Notes: generated by a model not told the origin, from the sequence alone. A stretch of 23,020 nt of DNA from an uncultured Oscillospiraceae bacterium (GCA_934565415.1 CAKTHQ010000035.1:1-23020), one strand, 5' to 3'; positions 14,592 through 22,894 are shown, numbered from the stretch's first letter. Program-made: numbers and translations.

Positions 14592-16154
14592 TTACGACGG
14601 GAATACATCCTCCATATAGGCAGACAGCGCCACCTCTTCCTTGGAGATTTGCTTGCCGGTTGCTTTGCTGATCTTCGTCTTAAAGGTCTTTACATACCGG
14701 CCGCCGACGCTGTAGGACATTTTTATATCGTAGTCCCGGGTTTCCAGGCCCAGGATGTCCACCTTTACATAGCCATCGGAGGCTTCGGCCTGGATTTTAA
14801 CGGGAAATTCCGAATCGTTCCGCATTTTCAGATCCGTAAAGCCCCAATTGACCGTGGCATCCATGCCGTAGGGAATGTAGTGTACCGGATAGCCGTGGTT
14901 CACCCGCTCCAAAATGGTCAGCTCGGCATAGACGCTGGCAAGATACAGGGTGGAGGATACCTGGCAGATGCCGCCGCCCAGGGAGTCTACCAACGTGGTG
15001 CCGGAGTAGGCGGGGGCAGGCTGGTAGCCCTTCTCGGCGGTGCGCTCTCCCAAGGTTTCGTTGTAGGAGAATTCCTGCCCCGGCTCCAGGATCAGCCCGT
15101 CCAGGGCCTTGCAGGCCAGCTCCAGATTGGTGATCCGCTTGGGATTGTTGCTGTAGGGGGTCTCACAGTGGCCCAATACATCCTGGAAGTAAACCTCCTC
15201 GTCGGACAATTCCGGGGCAATCTCCTCCATGGGGAGGGAGAGGACCTTTCCGTAGGAGGCCTTTTTCAGGTCCTGCTTTGCCCGGTCCAGGTCGAAGCCG
15301 GAGCCGGGGACACCCTTTGTAAGGGCCAGCGTCTCCCGGTCGATGCTGGGCTCCTGGGGGAGGACGGCCGTTTCTTCATATATGATTTCCAGGTCCGGTG
15401 CCTTTGGCAGAGTAAAGGCCAAAGAGCCGGTATACTGGGCCTGGGGAGTGTTGGATTCGTAGCAGGAAAGGACGAAGTCGTACAGTTCGTCCTCGTCCAC
15501 GGTCACCCCCGGCATGCCCAGGTCCACCTCTACGGCCCCCTCGGCCTGGTTCCAGCTGGGGTCCCGGTAGAGGCCTTCCAGGTCGCTGCAATAGGCGGCA
15601 ACGGCGGCATGGATGGCATCGGTATTCAGGCTCAGATAGGGGAGAAGGGGGTGGTTGCCTTCCTGCTTTCCCAGAGCATAGGCATCCTTCACCGCCTTAC
15701 CAATATCCAATTTCAGTCCTGTGGCTGCTTTGGTCAGCTCCAGGGGATAATCGGACAGGTCCACGTTTTGAGCGTTCTTCCGGGGAAGGGTGACGGTAAG
15801 GTCCTCCTGCAGCAGAAGATACTGCTCCTTCAGGGCCTTTTTGGCCTCTGCTTTGGTCAGCCCCCCAAGAGCGATGGGGCCGACGGACACGTCCTCTGCC
15901 AGGGTGCCCCCAAAGTGATCCAGGGCCTTGGGAATGCCGAAAATCAGCCCGATACATACCAGAATTCCGGCGAGAATACCCAGAGCCTTAGGCAGGGGAG
16001 TTTTTTGGGGGGGGTGCTTTACCGGCTCCTCCGGTTTCGGCTCAGGTGCCTTTTGGGCTTCCGATTCCGGGGGCTCTTCCAGAAGCGATTCCAGTGACTT
16101 CAAAAAGGCGTCGTCGTCCAGCTCCTCGTCCGTGGAGAATAAGTTGTCATCCAT
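14592..16154 (-). CDS. VanW/YoaR-family membrane-anchored protein
   Basis: This is a 520-residue protein. An acidic, proline-rich cytoplasmic N-terminus (1-54) precedes one membrane helix (about 57-74), so the rest is outside the cell. An extracellular region (about 85-300) resembles the peptidoglycan-binding-like repeat domain of YoaR proteins (SVGPIALGGLTKAEAKKAL and a second copy-like DVDLG/MPGVTVDEDEL region). It is followed by the VanW domain (about 340-480) with PGQEFSYNETLG, GGGICQVSSTLYLA and YGMDATVNWG. VanW is named after vancomycin-resistance clusters, but its role is unknown and no resistance genes are nearby; cell-wall association is the safest inference. The start at 16154 is chosen over one nine codons upstream because GGGAGG lies 9 nt before it and would be inside the longer gene. 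Confidence 0.88.
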   Translation of the reverse strand: MDDNLFSTDEELDDDAFLKSLESLLEEPPESEAQKAPEPKPEEPVKHPPQKTPLPKALGILAGILVCIGLIFGIPKALDHFGGTLAEDVSVGPIALGGLTKAEAKKALKEQYLLLQEDLTVTLPRKNAQNVDLSDYPLELTKAATGLKLDIGKAVKDAYALGKQEGNHPLLPYLSLNTDAIHAAVAAYCSDLEGLYRDPSWNQAEGAVEVDLGMPGVTVDEDELYDFVLSCYESNTPQAQYTGSLAFTLPKAPDLEIIYEETAVLPQEPSIDRETLALTKGVPGSGFDLDRAKQDLKKASYGKVLSLPMEEIAPELSDEEVYFQDVLGHCETPYSNNPKRITNLELACKALDGLILEPGQEFSYNETLGERTAEKGYQPAPAYSGTTLVDSLGGGICQVSSTLYLASVYAELTILERVNHGYPVHYIPYGMDATVNWGFTDLKMRNDSEFPVKIQAEASDGYVKVDILGLETRDYDIKMSYSVGGRYVKTFKTKISKATGKQISKEEVALSAYMEDVFPS

Positions 16155-16196
16155 ATCTATGTACCTCCCGATTGGGGTCAAAACGCTTACAGGCTG

Positions 16197-16225
16197 AGTA
16201 TACCATACTTGCCCATTACTGGCAA
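16197..16225 (-). promoter_or_regulatory. Promoter of the VanW-family gene, overlapping the end of mfd
   Basis: On the minus strand TTGCCA (16220-16225), a 17-bp spacer and TATACT (16197-16202) with TGG before the -10. The -35 lies in the last codons of mfd. No terminator is visible between mfd and this gene, so some read-through is likely. Confidence 0.7.
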
Positions 16226-19200
16226 TACCCCTGATACCGGGCTACAAATACCTTGCTCTGCTTTAAGCTGTCGCTGCCGGGGGCCAGGCGGAGCTTCAGG
16301 GTGGGCTCCTTGGCGTTGGCCTGGAAGATCACCCGGGTTTTGTAGTCCGGGTCGGCGCAGAGGCTGCCTACAGCCTCGAAGTTCAGGTTGGTCAGAACAA
16401 AGAACACATCGTCCCCCTTCTGCCGGATGTCCTTGATGCCCAAGGTTTTTGCCAGGGCCCGGAGCAGGGCAATGTCGATCAGGTTCAGCACACCCTTGGG
16501 CGGCTCGCCGTACCGGTCCACGATTTCGTCCAGCAGGTCGTCGGCGTCCTCCTGGCTGCGGATGGCGGCCATACGGCGGTAAAGATCCATCCGTTCCTCC
16601 CCACGGGACACATAGTCCTTGTCCACGTTGGCGGTGACGTTCAGGTCGGCGGTGCAGTCCGGCCCCTTGGGGGCCTCGCCCTTTTCTTCCAGTACGGCCT
16701 CATCCAGGAGCTTCAGGTACATATCGTAGCCCACGCTCATCATGTGGCCGGACTGCTCGGCGCCCAGCAGGTTGCCGGCGCCCCGGATTTCCAGGTCCCG
16801 CATGGCAATCTTAAAGCCGGAGCCGAACTCCGCAAAGTCCCGGATGGCGCTGAGCCGCTTTTCCGCGATCTCCGTCAGGTTTTTGTCCGGGCGATAGGTA
16901 AAGTAGGCGTAGGCGTGGCGGGTGGACCGGCCTACCCGGCCCCGGAGCTGGTGGAGCTGGCTCAGGCCGAATCGGTCTGCGTTTTCGATAATCAGGGTAT
17001 TGGCGTTGGGAATGTCCAGGCCGGTTTCAATGATGGTGGTGCACACCAGCACATCAATTTCTCCCTCGGCCATATTGGTCATCACCTCTCCCAACGTCTC
17101 TTCCGTCATCTGCCCGTGGGCAATTCCGATGCGCAGCCCCGGGATCCGCTTTTGCAGGGCGCTTGCGCACTGCTCGATGGTTTCCGTCCGGTTGTGCAGG
17201 TAGAATACCTGGCCGCCCCGGTCGATTTCCCGGCGGATGGCGTCATCAATGACAGCGGTATTGTACTCCATGACAAAGGTCTGCACCGGGTACCGGTCTG
17301 CCGGGGGCGCTTCAATGGTGGACATATCCCGGATACCGGAAAGAGCCATGTTAAGCGTCCGGGGAATGGGGGTGGCAGACAGGGTCAGCACATCCACGCC
17401 TTTGGAGATTTCCTTCAGCCGCTCCTTGTGGGTTACGCCGAAGCGCTGCTCCTCATCTACAATAAGAAGGCCCAGGTCCTTGAATTCCACGCTCTTTTGC
17501 AGCAGCTTATGGGTGCCGATGATCAGGTCCACATTGCCGCTGCGGACCTCCTGCAAAGTCTTTGCCTGCTGCTTGGGGGTCCGGAACCGGCTGAGCACAT
17601 CGATGTTCACGGGGAAGCCCCGGAACCGGGATACCGCCGTCTGGTAGTGCTGCTGGGCCAATACCGTGGTGGGCACCAGAATGGCCACCTGCTTTCCATC
17701 CATCACGGCCTTCATGACGGCTCGCAGGGCAACCTCGGTTTTGCCGAAGCCCACGTCGCCGCAGAGAAGCCGATCCATGGGAATGGGGGATTCCATATCT
17801 TTTTTGATGTCCGCAATGCACCGCAGCTGGTCGTCGGTTTCCGGGTAGGGAAAGTTGTCTTCAAACTCCCGCTGCCAGGGGGCGTCGGCGGAGAAGGCGT
17901 AGCCGGACTGCCGTTTCCGGGCGGCGTAGAGCTGGATGAGCTCTCCGGCCATATCCTTGGCGGCCTTCCGGGCCTTGGCTTTGGTCTTCTGCCAGGCATC
18001 AGAGCCGATTTTATTCAGGCGGATGTTGGCATCCTCGCCGCCGCCGATGTATTTGCTCACCAGGTCCAGCTGAGTGGCGGGGACGAACAGGGTATCGGAC
18101 CCCTGGTAGGCGATTTTGATATAGTCCTTGATGGCGTTCCCTACTTTGATCTGCTCCATGGCCACAAACCGGCCGATACCGTAGTTCTCGTGAACCACCA
18201 GGTCCCCGGGGGTCAGGTCCGTAAAGGAGTTCAGCTTCTGCCGGTTGGTGGCGGTTTTCTTGGCCGGAGCCTTCCGCTTGGGCTCGGTTTTGGCAATCAG
18301 CTGGCCTTCGGAGAGCACCGCCAGCTTGGATAAGGGATACTCCATCCCGTAGGGCAGGGTGCCGTCGGTCAGCAGAATCTGCTCCGGCTTGGGCAGGGTA
18401 TTTAATGGGATAGCCAAAAAGGCAGACAGGTTCTTTTCCCTTAGCATCTGCTGCATCAGCTCTGCCCGGTGCCGGGTGCCGCAGAGCACCAGAGTGCCGA
18501 AGCCCATTTTCCTGTAATGGTTCATATCGCTGACTGCCGCATCCAGGTTGCCGCCGTAGCTGGGCAGCTGTTTGGCGGTAACGGGCAGAAGCTGGCTTGG
18601 CAGGCACTCCTCCGGGTAGGCGCTGCCGCCGAAGGTATCGAAGTAGGCGACGGTCTTGCCACGAAGACGCTTGGTAAAATCCTCCCACTGGATGACAAAG
18701 TCACACAGCTCTCCTGCCACCTGGCCGCCGTTTAGCAGACTGTCCAACTGGAGCCCAATTTCCTCCGTCCGGTTCCGGGCGGTGCGGGAAAGGTTACTGT
18801 GGTCGCAAAGGGCCCAGATGCAGCCCTCCGGGGCATAGTCCGCCGCACAGGCAAACTCCGGGTAGATAAGGGCCAGGTACCGGTCCCAGGCGGAATTGTG
18901 GAGATTGTTTTCCAGCTTTTCCAGGTCTTTGGTCAGGGTTTCGATGAGCAGCTCGTTGGGATGCTTCCTCCTGCGCTGCCGGGAAATGAGATTTTGCAGG
19001 TCTTTGTTTAGACCCCCGGTCCCCTTTGGGTGGAGTCCGGGCAGGGCTTCGGAAACGGGCAGAAGCTGGATTTTGTCTACGTTTTCACTGCGGCGCTGGG
19101 TATCCGGGTCGAAATAGCCCATGGTGTCCAGCTCGTCTCCAAAGAATTCCAGCCGGACGGGCCGGTCCTCTCCGGGGGAATAGATGTCTGCAATGCCGCC

Positions 19201-19728
19201 CCGGAAGGCGAACTGACCCGCGCCCTCTACCATGCCGCAGCGGCGGTAGCCGGAGGCCGTGAGTTTGGCGGCCAGATCGTCCAGGTTATATTCCTTCCCG
19301 ACTTCCAGGGTAAAGGCGGCTTTTTGCAGCACCTCCGGGGGCATGGTCCGCAGGCTCATGGCCTCCCAGGTGAGAATTTCAATCGGTACGGCGCCGCTTT
19401 GCCAGTCCCGCAGCTGCCGCAGACGCTTCTGCTCCCAGGATTTGGAGACGGAGGCGGCATCGTAAAAGGTCAGGTCCCGGCCGGGGAGGATGGGAGCGGT
19501 GATTCCAAGGAAGCACTTCAGCTCCTCCTGCATTCTTCGGGCGGCCATATCGTCCTGGCATACAATAGCCATGGGGCGGTTTAAGTCCCGGCTGAGCCCC
19601 GCGATCATATGGCTCCGGTTGATCTGGCCCACCCCGGTAACGGCAGCGGCCTGGTTTTTTCCCAGAGTTTCCGAAAGAATGGCATACTCCGGGACGGTTT
19701 TCAGCATAAAAAGAAGGGGTTGTTCCAT
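16216..19728 (-). CDS. mfd: Transcription-repair coupling factor Mfd
   Basis: This is a 1170-residue SF2 translocase that removes stalled RNA polymerase and recruits UvrA. In order it has: an N-terminal UvrB-like region (about 1-350); a middle domain; the CarD-like RNA polymerase interaction domain (about 500-560, TPGDLVVHENYGIGRF); the RecG-like translocase with Walker A GDVGFGKTEVA (~655-665), DEEQ box (~757), SATPIPRT and QLRGRVGRS; and a C-terminal TRCF domain that masks UvrA binding (RGEERMDLYRRMA, DRYGEPPKGVLNLI). Length is normal for the family. The ATG at 19728 is used; only a weak GAGGT lies 10 nt before it. It is the last of prs-pth-mfd but is separated from pth by 330 nt, and no convincing promoter is seen just in front of it. 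Confidence 0.97.
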   Translation of the reverse strand: MEQPLLFMLKTVPEYAILSETLGKNQAAAVTGVGQINRSHMIAGLSRDLNRPMAIVCQDDMAARRMQEELKCFLGITAPILPGRDLTFYDAASVSKSWEQKRLRQLRDWQSGAVPIEILTWEAMSLRTMPPEVLQKAAFTLEVGKEYNLDDLAAKLTASGYRRCGMVEGAGQFAFRGGIADIYSPGEDRPVRLEFFGDELDTMGYFDPDTQRRSENVDKIQLLPVSEALPGLHPKGTGGLNKDLQNLISRQRRRKHPNELLIETLTKDLEKLENNLHNSAWDRYLALIYPEFACAADYAPEGCIWALCDHSNLSRTARNRTEEIGLQLDSLLNGGQVAGELCDFVIQWEDFTKRLRGKTVAYFDTFGGSAYPEECLPSQLLPVTAKQLPSYGGNLDAAVSDMNHYRKMGFGTLVLCGTRHRAELMQQMLREKNLSAFLAIPLNTLPKPEQILLTDGTLPYGMEYPLSKLAVLSEGQLIAKTEPKRKAPAKKTATNRQKLNSFTDLTPGDLVVHENYGIGRFVAMEQIKVGNAIKDYIKIAYQGSDTLFVPATQLDLVSKYIGGGEDANIRLNKIGSDAWQKTKAKARKAAKDMAGELIQLYAARKRQSGYAFSADAPWQREFEDNFPYPETDDQLRCIADIKKDMESPIPMDRLLCGDVGFGKTEVALRAVMKAVMDGKQVAILVPTTVLAQQHYQTAVSRFRGFPVNIDVLSRFRTPKQQAKTLQEVRSGNVDLIIGTHKLLQKSVEFKDLGLLIVDEEQRFGVTHKERLKEISKGVDVLTLSATPIPRTLNMALSGIRDMSTIEAPPADRYPVQTFVMEYNTAVIDDAIRREIDRGGQVFYLHNRTETIEQCASALQKRIPGLRIGIAHGQMTEETLGEVMTNMAEGEIDVLVCTTIIETGLDIPNANTLIIENADRFGLSQLHQLRGRVGRSTRHAYAYFTYRPDKNLTEIAEKRLSAIRDFAEFGSGFKIAMRDLEIRGAGNLLGAEQSGHMMSVGYDMYLKLLDEAVLEEKGEAPKGPDCTADLNVTANVDKDYVSRGEERMDLYRRMAAIRSQEDADDLLDEIVDRYGEPPKGVLNLIDIALLRALAKTLGIKDIRQKGDDVFFVLTNLNFEAVGSLCADPDYKTRVIFQANAKEPTLKLRLAPGSDSLKQSKVFVARYQGYCQ

Positions 19729-19771
19729 GTAAATGGTACCTCGTTTTCAACATTTGCTCCACGCCACAAAG

Positions 19772-19796
19772 CGGAAAGAGAAAAAATCTCTTTCCG
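19772..19796. terminator. Hairpin with A/T flanks between pth and mfd (possible terminator or attenuator)
   Basis: CGGAAAGAGA (19772-19781) and TCTCTTTCCG (19787-19796) form a perfect 10-bp stem around an A5 loop, extendable by a G-U and three A-T pairs to 14. T4 follows on the plus strand; only TTTG follows on the minus strand, the direction of the genes. It sits 44 nt upstream of the mfd start, so it may attenuate mfd transcription rather than fully end it. Confidence 0.5.
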
Positions 19797-19895
19797 TTTT
19801 AAGGGCGTATTTCAGGCTTACGGTGAAGGGACCGGAGTCTGAATTTGCTTGATTTAGGCGGATTCATCCCGTAGGCTGGGTGCCTCCGGCGGCGT

Positions 19896-19985
19896 CTTTC
19901 TTGTCCCGCCAAGAAAGAGGGGAAAGAATGCGGCTTAGGGGGAGCGCTGAGGTCTCGTTCCAGCTCGGAGCCGCCTCCCCCTAAG
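19896..19985. repeat. GC-rich double inverted repeat, candidate dispersed repeat element
   Basis: Two hairpins stand side by side. CTTTCTTG (19896-19903) pairs with CAAGAAAG (19910-19917) around a 6-nt loop. CTTAGGGGGAG (19934-19944) pairs perfectly with CTCCCCCTAAG (19975-19985) around a 30-nt interior that itself has partial self-complementarity. No T-run follows either. The composition and lack of coding signals resemble intergenic repeats seen in multiple copies in some Clostridia, but only one copy is in this window. Confidence 0.55.
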
Positions 19986-20058
19986 ACCCCCCCACCGGCC
20001 AGCAACCATCGACGCGCTCAGAAAACCGGGCACTTTTGGAGTGCACCGCTAGAGGCAC

Positions 20059-20643
20059 CTACGGGTGGCTTCCGTTAAATTTGTTGGCGGCCTGGCTGAC
20101 GCCGTCGGTGACGAGGGTCAGGGCGGCCTGGGCGCCGTTTTCCAGGGAAACGGCCAGAGCCTTTTCCTCCTGGGCAGAGAAGGTGCTCAGAACCCAGTCG
20201 GCCAGGTCAAAGTCCGGATGGGGCTTGGCGCCCACACCGATCTTGACCCGGGGGAAGTCCTGGCTTCCCAATTGGGCAATGATGGACTTGATGCCGTTGT
20301 GCCCGCCGGCAGAGCCGTCAGAGCGTACCCGCAGCCGCCCGGGCTCCAGGGAAATGTCATCAAAAATGACAATGATTCTTTGGGGCGGGATTTTAAAGAA
20401 GCTGCTCAGCTGCAGGACGGAAACGCCGGACAGGTTCATATAGGTCAGGGGCTTCAGCAGGTACAGCCGATTACCTTTGTAATCCACCTGGCCGTAGAGT
20501 CCCTGGAATTTGGCTTTGTCGATTCTGGCCCCCAGCTTTTCTGCCAGCAGGTCAATGCACCGGAAGCCGACATTGTGTCTGGTTTTGGCATATTCGGGGC
20601 CCGGATTACCCAGGCCCACGATCAGCCAGCTGTTTTCTTGCAT
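20059..20643 (-). CDS. pth: Peptidyl-tRNA hydrolase
   Basis: This is a 194-residue cytosolic enzyme that cleaves the ester bond of peptidyl-tRNAs released from the ribosome. The N-terminus LIVGLGNPGPEYAKTRHNVGF carries Asn13 and the catalytic His23. KPLTYMNLSG (Asn70), IFDDISLEPGRLRVR (Asp95) and GSAGGHNGIKSI (Asn116) supply the other active-site residues known from E. coli Pth. Length and motif order are normal. It begins 3 nt after the prs stop, so it is translated from the prs transcript. Confidence 0.97.
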   Translation of the reverse strand: MQENSWLIVGLGNPGPEYAKTRHNVGFRCIDLLAEKLGARIDKAKFQGLYGQVDYKGNRLYLLKPLTYMNLSGVSVLQLSSFFKIPPQRIIVIFDDISLEPGRLRVRSDGSAGGHNGIKSIIAQLGSQDFPRVKIGVGAKPHPDFDLADWVLSTFSAQEEKALAVSLENGAQAALTLVTDGVSQAANKFNGSHP

Positions 20644-20646
20644 GGC

Positions 20647-21612
20647 TTAGAACAGGTCCGCAATGGAGGTGCCGCCGTGAACGTGCTCAATGGCCCGGGC
20701 GAACACATGGGAAACATCCAGGAACTTGATCTTGCCGCTGGGGGTGTTGCCCATCTGGGGAATGGTATTCAGGAAGACCATTTCCTTAATGGGGCTTGCC
20801 TCAATGCGCTCGTAGGCGGGGCCGGACAGCACACCGTGGGTGGCGCAGGCATATACTTCCTTAGCGCCGCCGATTTCCACCAGGGCGTGGGCGGCGTTGC
20901 ACAGGGAGCCGGCGGTATCCACCATGTCGTCGAACAGCAGGCAGGTTTTGCCCTTCACGTCGCCGATGATGTTCATAACCTCGCACACATTGGCTCTCTG
21001 GCGGCGCTTATCCACAATGGCCAGGCCCATATGGACCTTGGCGGCGAAAGCGCGGGCCCGGCCTACGGAGCCCACATCGGGGGAGACCACCACGAACTCA
21101 TCGTGGTTGTACTGGTTTTCGGGGAATTTATCGAGGAAATAATTGACAAAGGTAGGATTGCCCAGCAGATGGTCCAGGGGAATATCAAAGAAGCCCTGAA
21201 TCTGGGCGGCGTGCAGGTCCATGGTCAGCACCCGGTCTGCACCGGCGGCGGTAATCATGTTGGCTACCAGCTTGGCGGAGATGGGATCCCGGCTCTTGGC
21301 CTTCCGATCCTGGCGGGCATAGCCGAAGTAGGGGATGACAGCGGTGATCCGCCCGGCGGAAGCCCGGCGGCAGGCATCGCACATGACGAGCAGCTCCATC
21401 AGATGGTCGTTTACGGGCTTACAGGTGGACTGAACCAGGAAGACATCGGCGCCGCGGACGGTTTCCAGCAGGCTGACAGAGGCTTCGCCATCGGCGAAGG
21501 TCTTTACCTCGGCCTTGCCAAGCTCTACGCCTAGGTTCTTGCAGATACCCTCGGCGAAAGCCCGGTTGGAGTTGCCGCAGAAAATCTTGATATTCTCTCC
21601 GTAAGTTATCAT
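20647..21612 (-). CDS. prs: Ribose-phosphate pyrophosphokinase (PRPP synthetase)
   Basis: This is a 321-residue enzyme making 5-phosphoribosyl-1-pyrophosphate from ribose-5-phosphate and ATP, for nucleotide, histidine and tryptophan synthesis. The ATP-binding flexible segment GYARQDRKAKSRDPISAKL, the MDLHAAQIQGFF motif with its catalytic-region His (~130), and the PRPP-binding loop LLFDDMVDTAGSL (~220-232) are all intact. The frame is open to a TTG seven codons upstream, but the ATG at 21612 has GAGGT 9 nt before it and starts the conserved region. The insert AQIQGFFDIPLDHL and general length fit class I enzymes; divergence from Bacillus Prs in places suggests a Clostridia subtype. It leads the prs-pth(-mfd) transcript. 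Confidence 0.95.
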   Translation of the reverse strand: MITYGENIKIFCGNSNRAFAEGICKNLGVELGKAEVKTFADGEASVSLLETVRGADVFLVQSTCKPVNDHLMELLVMCDACRRASAGRITAVIPYFGYARQDRKAKSRDPISAKLVANMITAAGADRVLTMDLHAAQIQGFFDIPLDHLLGNPTFVNYFLDKFPENQYNHDEFVVVSPDVGSVGRARAFAAKVHMGLAIVDKRRQRANVCEVMNIIGDVKGKTCLLFDDMVDTAGSLCNAAHALVEIGGAKEVYACATHGVLSGPAYERIEASPIKEMVFLNTIPQMGNTPSGKIKFLDVSHVFARAIEHVHGGTSIADLF

Positions 21613-21673
21613 CAATGATTTACCTCGCTTCAAAATTCTATTTCATCCGGTCGCCCGGACAACGTACGGCACT

Positions 21674-21703
21674 ATTATACCATTGTGTTCACTGGCAATG
21701 CAA
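21674..21703 (-). promoter_or_regulatory. Promoter of prs-pth
   Basis: On the minus strand a perfect TATAAT (21674-21679) preceded by TGG (extended -10), with a weak -35 TTGCAT (21698-21703) at 18 bp. The predicted start is near 21667, giving a leader of about 55 nt before the prs ATG. Confidence 0.7.
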
Positions 21704-21756
21704 TAGACACTTTCCCAAAAAACAAGCCAAAAAATAGGGGGGAGGTTGGGAGAACT

Positions 21757-21787
21757 TCCGTCAAACCGACGGATTTTTCTTTTTTTC
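21757..21787 (+). terminator. Plus-strand-oriented terminator-like hairpin over the 3' end of the polymerase-like gene
   Basis: TCCGTC (21757-21762) and GACGGA (21768-21773) with loop AAACC, followed by TTTTTCTTTTTTT. The U-tract is on the plus strand, but the neighbouring genes are on the minus strand, where the hairpin is followed by AGTTCTCC and lacks a T-run. It overlaps the stop and last codons of the upstream-lying membrane protein gene (the T-run encodes its Lys-rich end). It may be coincidental. Confidence 0.35.
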
Positions 21788-22894
21788 CCCCGTAGGTGCT
21801 TCCAGGGCGGCGGAGAATGCGTATATGGGGACGAAGATGGGGTTGATCAGGGAATATTCCATGGTGGAGTACAGAGCTCCGGCCAGGGCCACGGCGACAA
21901 TTTCCCAGCGCCCGGCCTTTGCCCCACGATAGGCGGCATAAACGCCAAAGCCCAGGTATAGAAGGCTTGGTACAACCCCCAGGCAGATGGGCCCGTAGGC
22001 ATACAGGCTGTCCACCGGGTCCCATCCAAAGTCCACATGGGCCCCGAAGAGGGACGCCCCAAAGAGCTGGAAGCCCTGGTTGGCGTAGCCCAGCCGTTGG
22101 GAGAAAAGGGTGTTCAGCAGCGCAAAAGCCCGGCTGTCCTCCCGATATAAAAGGGCCAGCCCAATAAACCCAAAGGCGGCTAAAGCGACAAGGGCTGCGG
22201 CTGCGGCAGGGGCCCAGGCCCATTTTGTAAGGGTATTTTTTGCCGCCCGGAACGCCAGGAAAAGAACAACGGCCAGCAGGGAGGAGAGAAAAGCCGCCTT
22301 GGAATCCGTCAGCAGAAACAATCCCACAGAAAACACAAGGGCAAGCAGCGGGACCCTGAAGCCCTTTTGGGAAAACAGCAGCGCCCCGAATACCGTTACC
22401 ATCCCCCACAGGGCCAGGGTATTGGGGTAGCCGAAGCCCAAGGTGTGCCGCACATTGCCTTGGCCGATGAGCTCCCCCCGGATAATGGTGGTGTCCTCCA
22501 GGACCCCCAGGAGGACCAGAAGGGCATTGATAAGAATGGCACCGGCAAAGAAGAAAAAGCCGCATTTCGCGATTTTGGAAAAGGGGACATCCCTGCAGGC
22601 GATGACCAGCAGGCCCGTGCTGAATAGACTCCGGATCCCGGAAAACACTACCCCCAGAGCCAAAAGGACAAGGGCAGCCGTTATATAGAGCAATTCCTTT
22701 CTGCTGTGCCCGTCCAGAAAATAGACCTTGCTGGCCAATAGCCCATAGGCAAGCAGGGAGGAAGCATAAATGGCATATTGCAGAACGGGAACCCCGCTCA
22801 GGTCAAATTGCCCCAGGTAGACGGGGAAGAGGAGCAGAAGAAAGGAGAAAAACCAGAGCGCGGTTTTGTGCGCTTCAAACTTGGATTGGGCCAT
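21761..22894 (-). CDS. Polytopic membrane protein resembling O-antigen/capsule polymerase (Wzy-like)
   Basis: This is a 377-residue protein with about ten hydrophobic helices spread along its length. A central extracytoplasmic-like stretch, GQGNVRHTLGFGYPNTLALWG (in part: RHTLGFGYPNTLALWG, about residues 147-163), matches the G-F-x-x-P-N pattern common in Wzy and O-antigen ligase proteins. A later segment around AHVDFGWDPVDSLYAYG (residues 292-308) resembles the second large loop, with an Asp-Ser-Leu-Tyr pattern. Such proteins polymerise or ligate undecaprenyl-linked glycans. No glycosyltransferase or flippase is next to it here, although the upstream side is cut by the window end. GGAGGT lies 5 nt before the ATG. 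The Lys-rich C-terminus is cytoplasmic. The Wzy-like call rests on topology and these motifs, so it is moderate. Confidence 0.7.
   Translation of the reverse strand: MAQSKFEAHKTALWFFSFLLLLFPVYLGQFDLSGVPVLQYAIYASSLLAYGLLASKVYFLDGHSRKELLYITAALVLLALGVVFSGIRSLFSTGLLVIACRDVPFSKIAKCGFFFFAGAILINALLVLLGVLEDTTIIRGELIGQGNVRHTLGFGYPNTLALWGMVTVFGALLFSQKGFRVPLLALVFSVGLFLLTDSKAAFLSSLLAVVLFLAFRAAKNTLTKWAWAPAAAAALVALAAFGFIGLALLYREDSRAFALLNTLFSQRLGYANQGFQLFGASLFGAHVDFGWDPVDSLYAYGPICLGVVPSLLYLGFGVYAAYRGAKAGRWEIVAVALAGALYSTMEYSLINPIFVPIYAFSAALEAPTGEKKKNPSV

Larger units (their letters stand above)
19729..20058. other. 330-nt gene-free gap between mfd and pth
   Basis: No gene with a ribosome binding site or recognisable protein family is seen here. 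The gap holds a 10-bp hairpin near mfd (19772-19796) and a GC-rich block of inverted repeats (about 19855-20000). It interrupts an otherwise tight prs-pth-mfd order, which suggests an inserted or expanded repeat element. An open frame of 68 codons on the minus strand runs through the repeats; it is rich in Gly, Pro and Arg and has no good start signal, so it is not called as a gene. Confidence 0.6.

Noticed and set aside
14592..16154. VanW-family gene as evidence for vancomycin resistance
   Set aside because: No vanA/B-type ligase, vanH, vanX or two-component genes are present; VanW domains are widespread in ordinary Clostridia chromosomes.
16744..18333. A 529-codon plus-strand open frame opposite mfd (and similar long frames opposite cysS, vanW, tsaD and prs)
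   Set aside because: These are antisense shadows of well-supported genes; composition is biased and no start signals or domains are recognisable.
19896..19985. Inverted repeats as a CRISPR array or insertion sequence ends
   Set aside because: There is no regular repeat-spacer structure, no transposase and no target-site duplication.
19799..20005. A 68-codon minus-strand frame in the pth-mfd gap as a small gene
   Set aside because: It runs through the inverted repeats, is rich in Gly/Pro/Arg, and has no ribosome binding site; its sequence is better explained as a repeat element.
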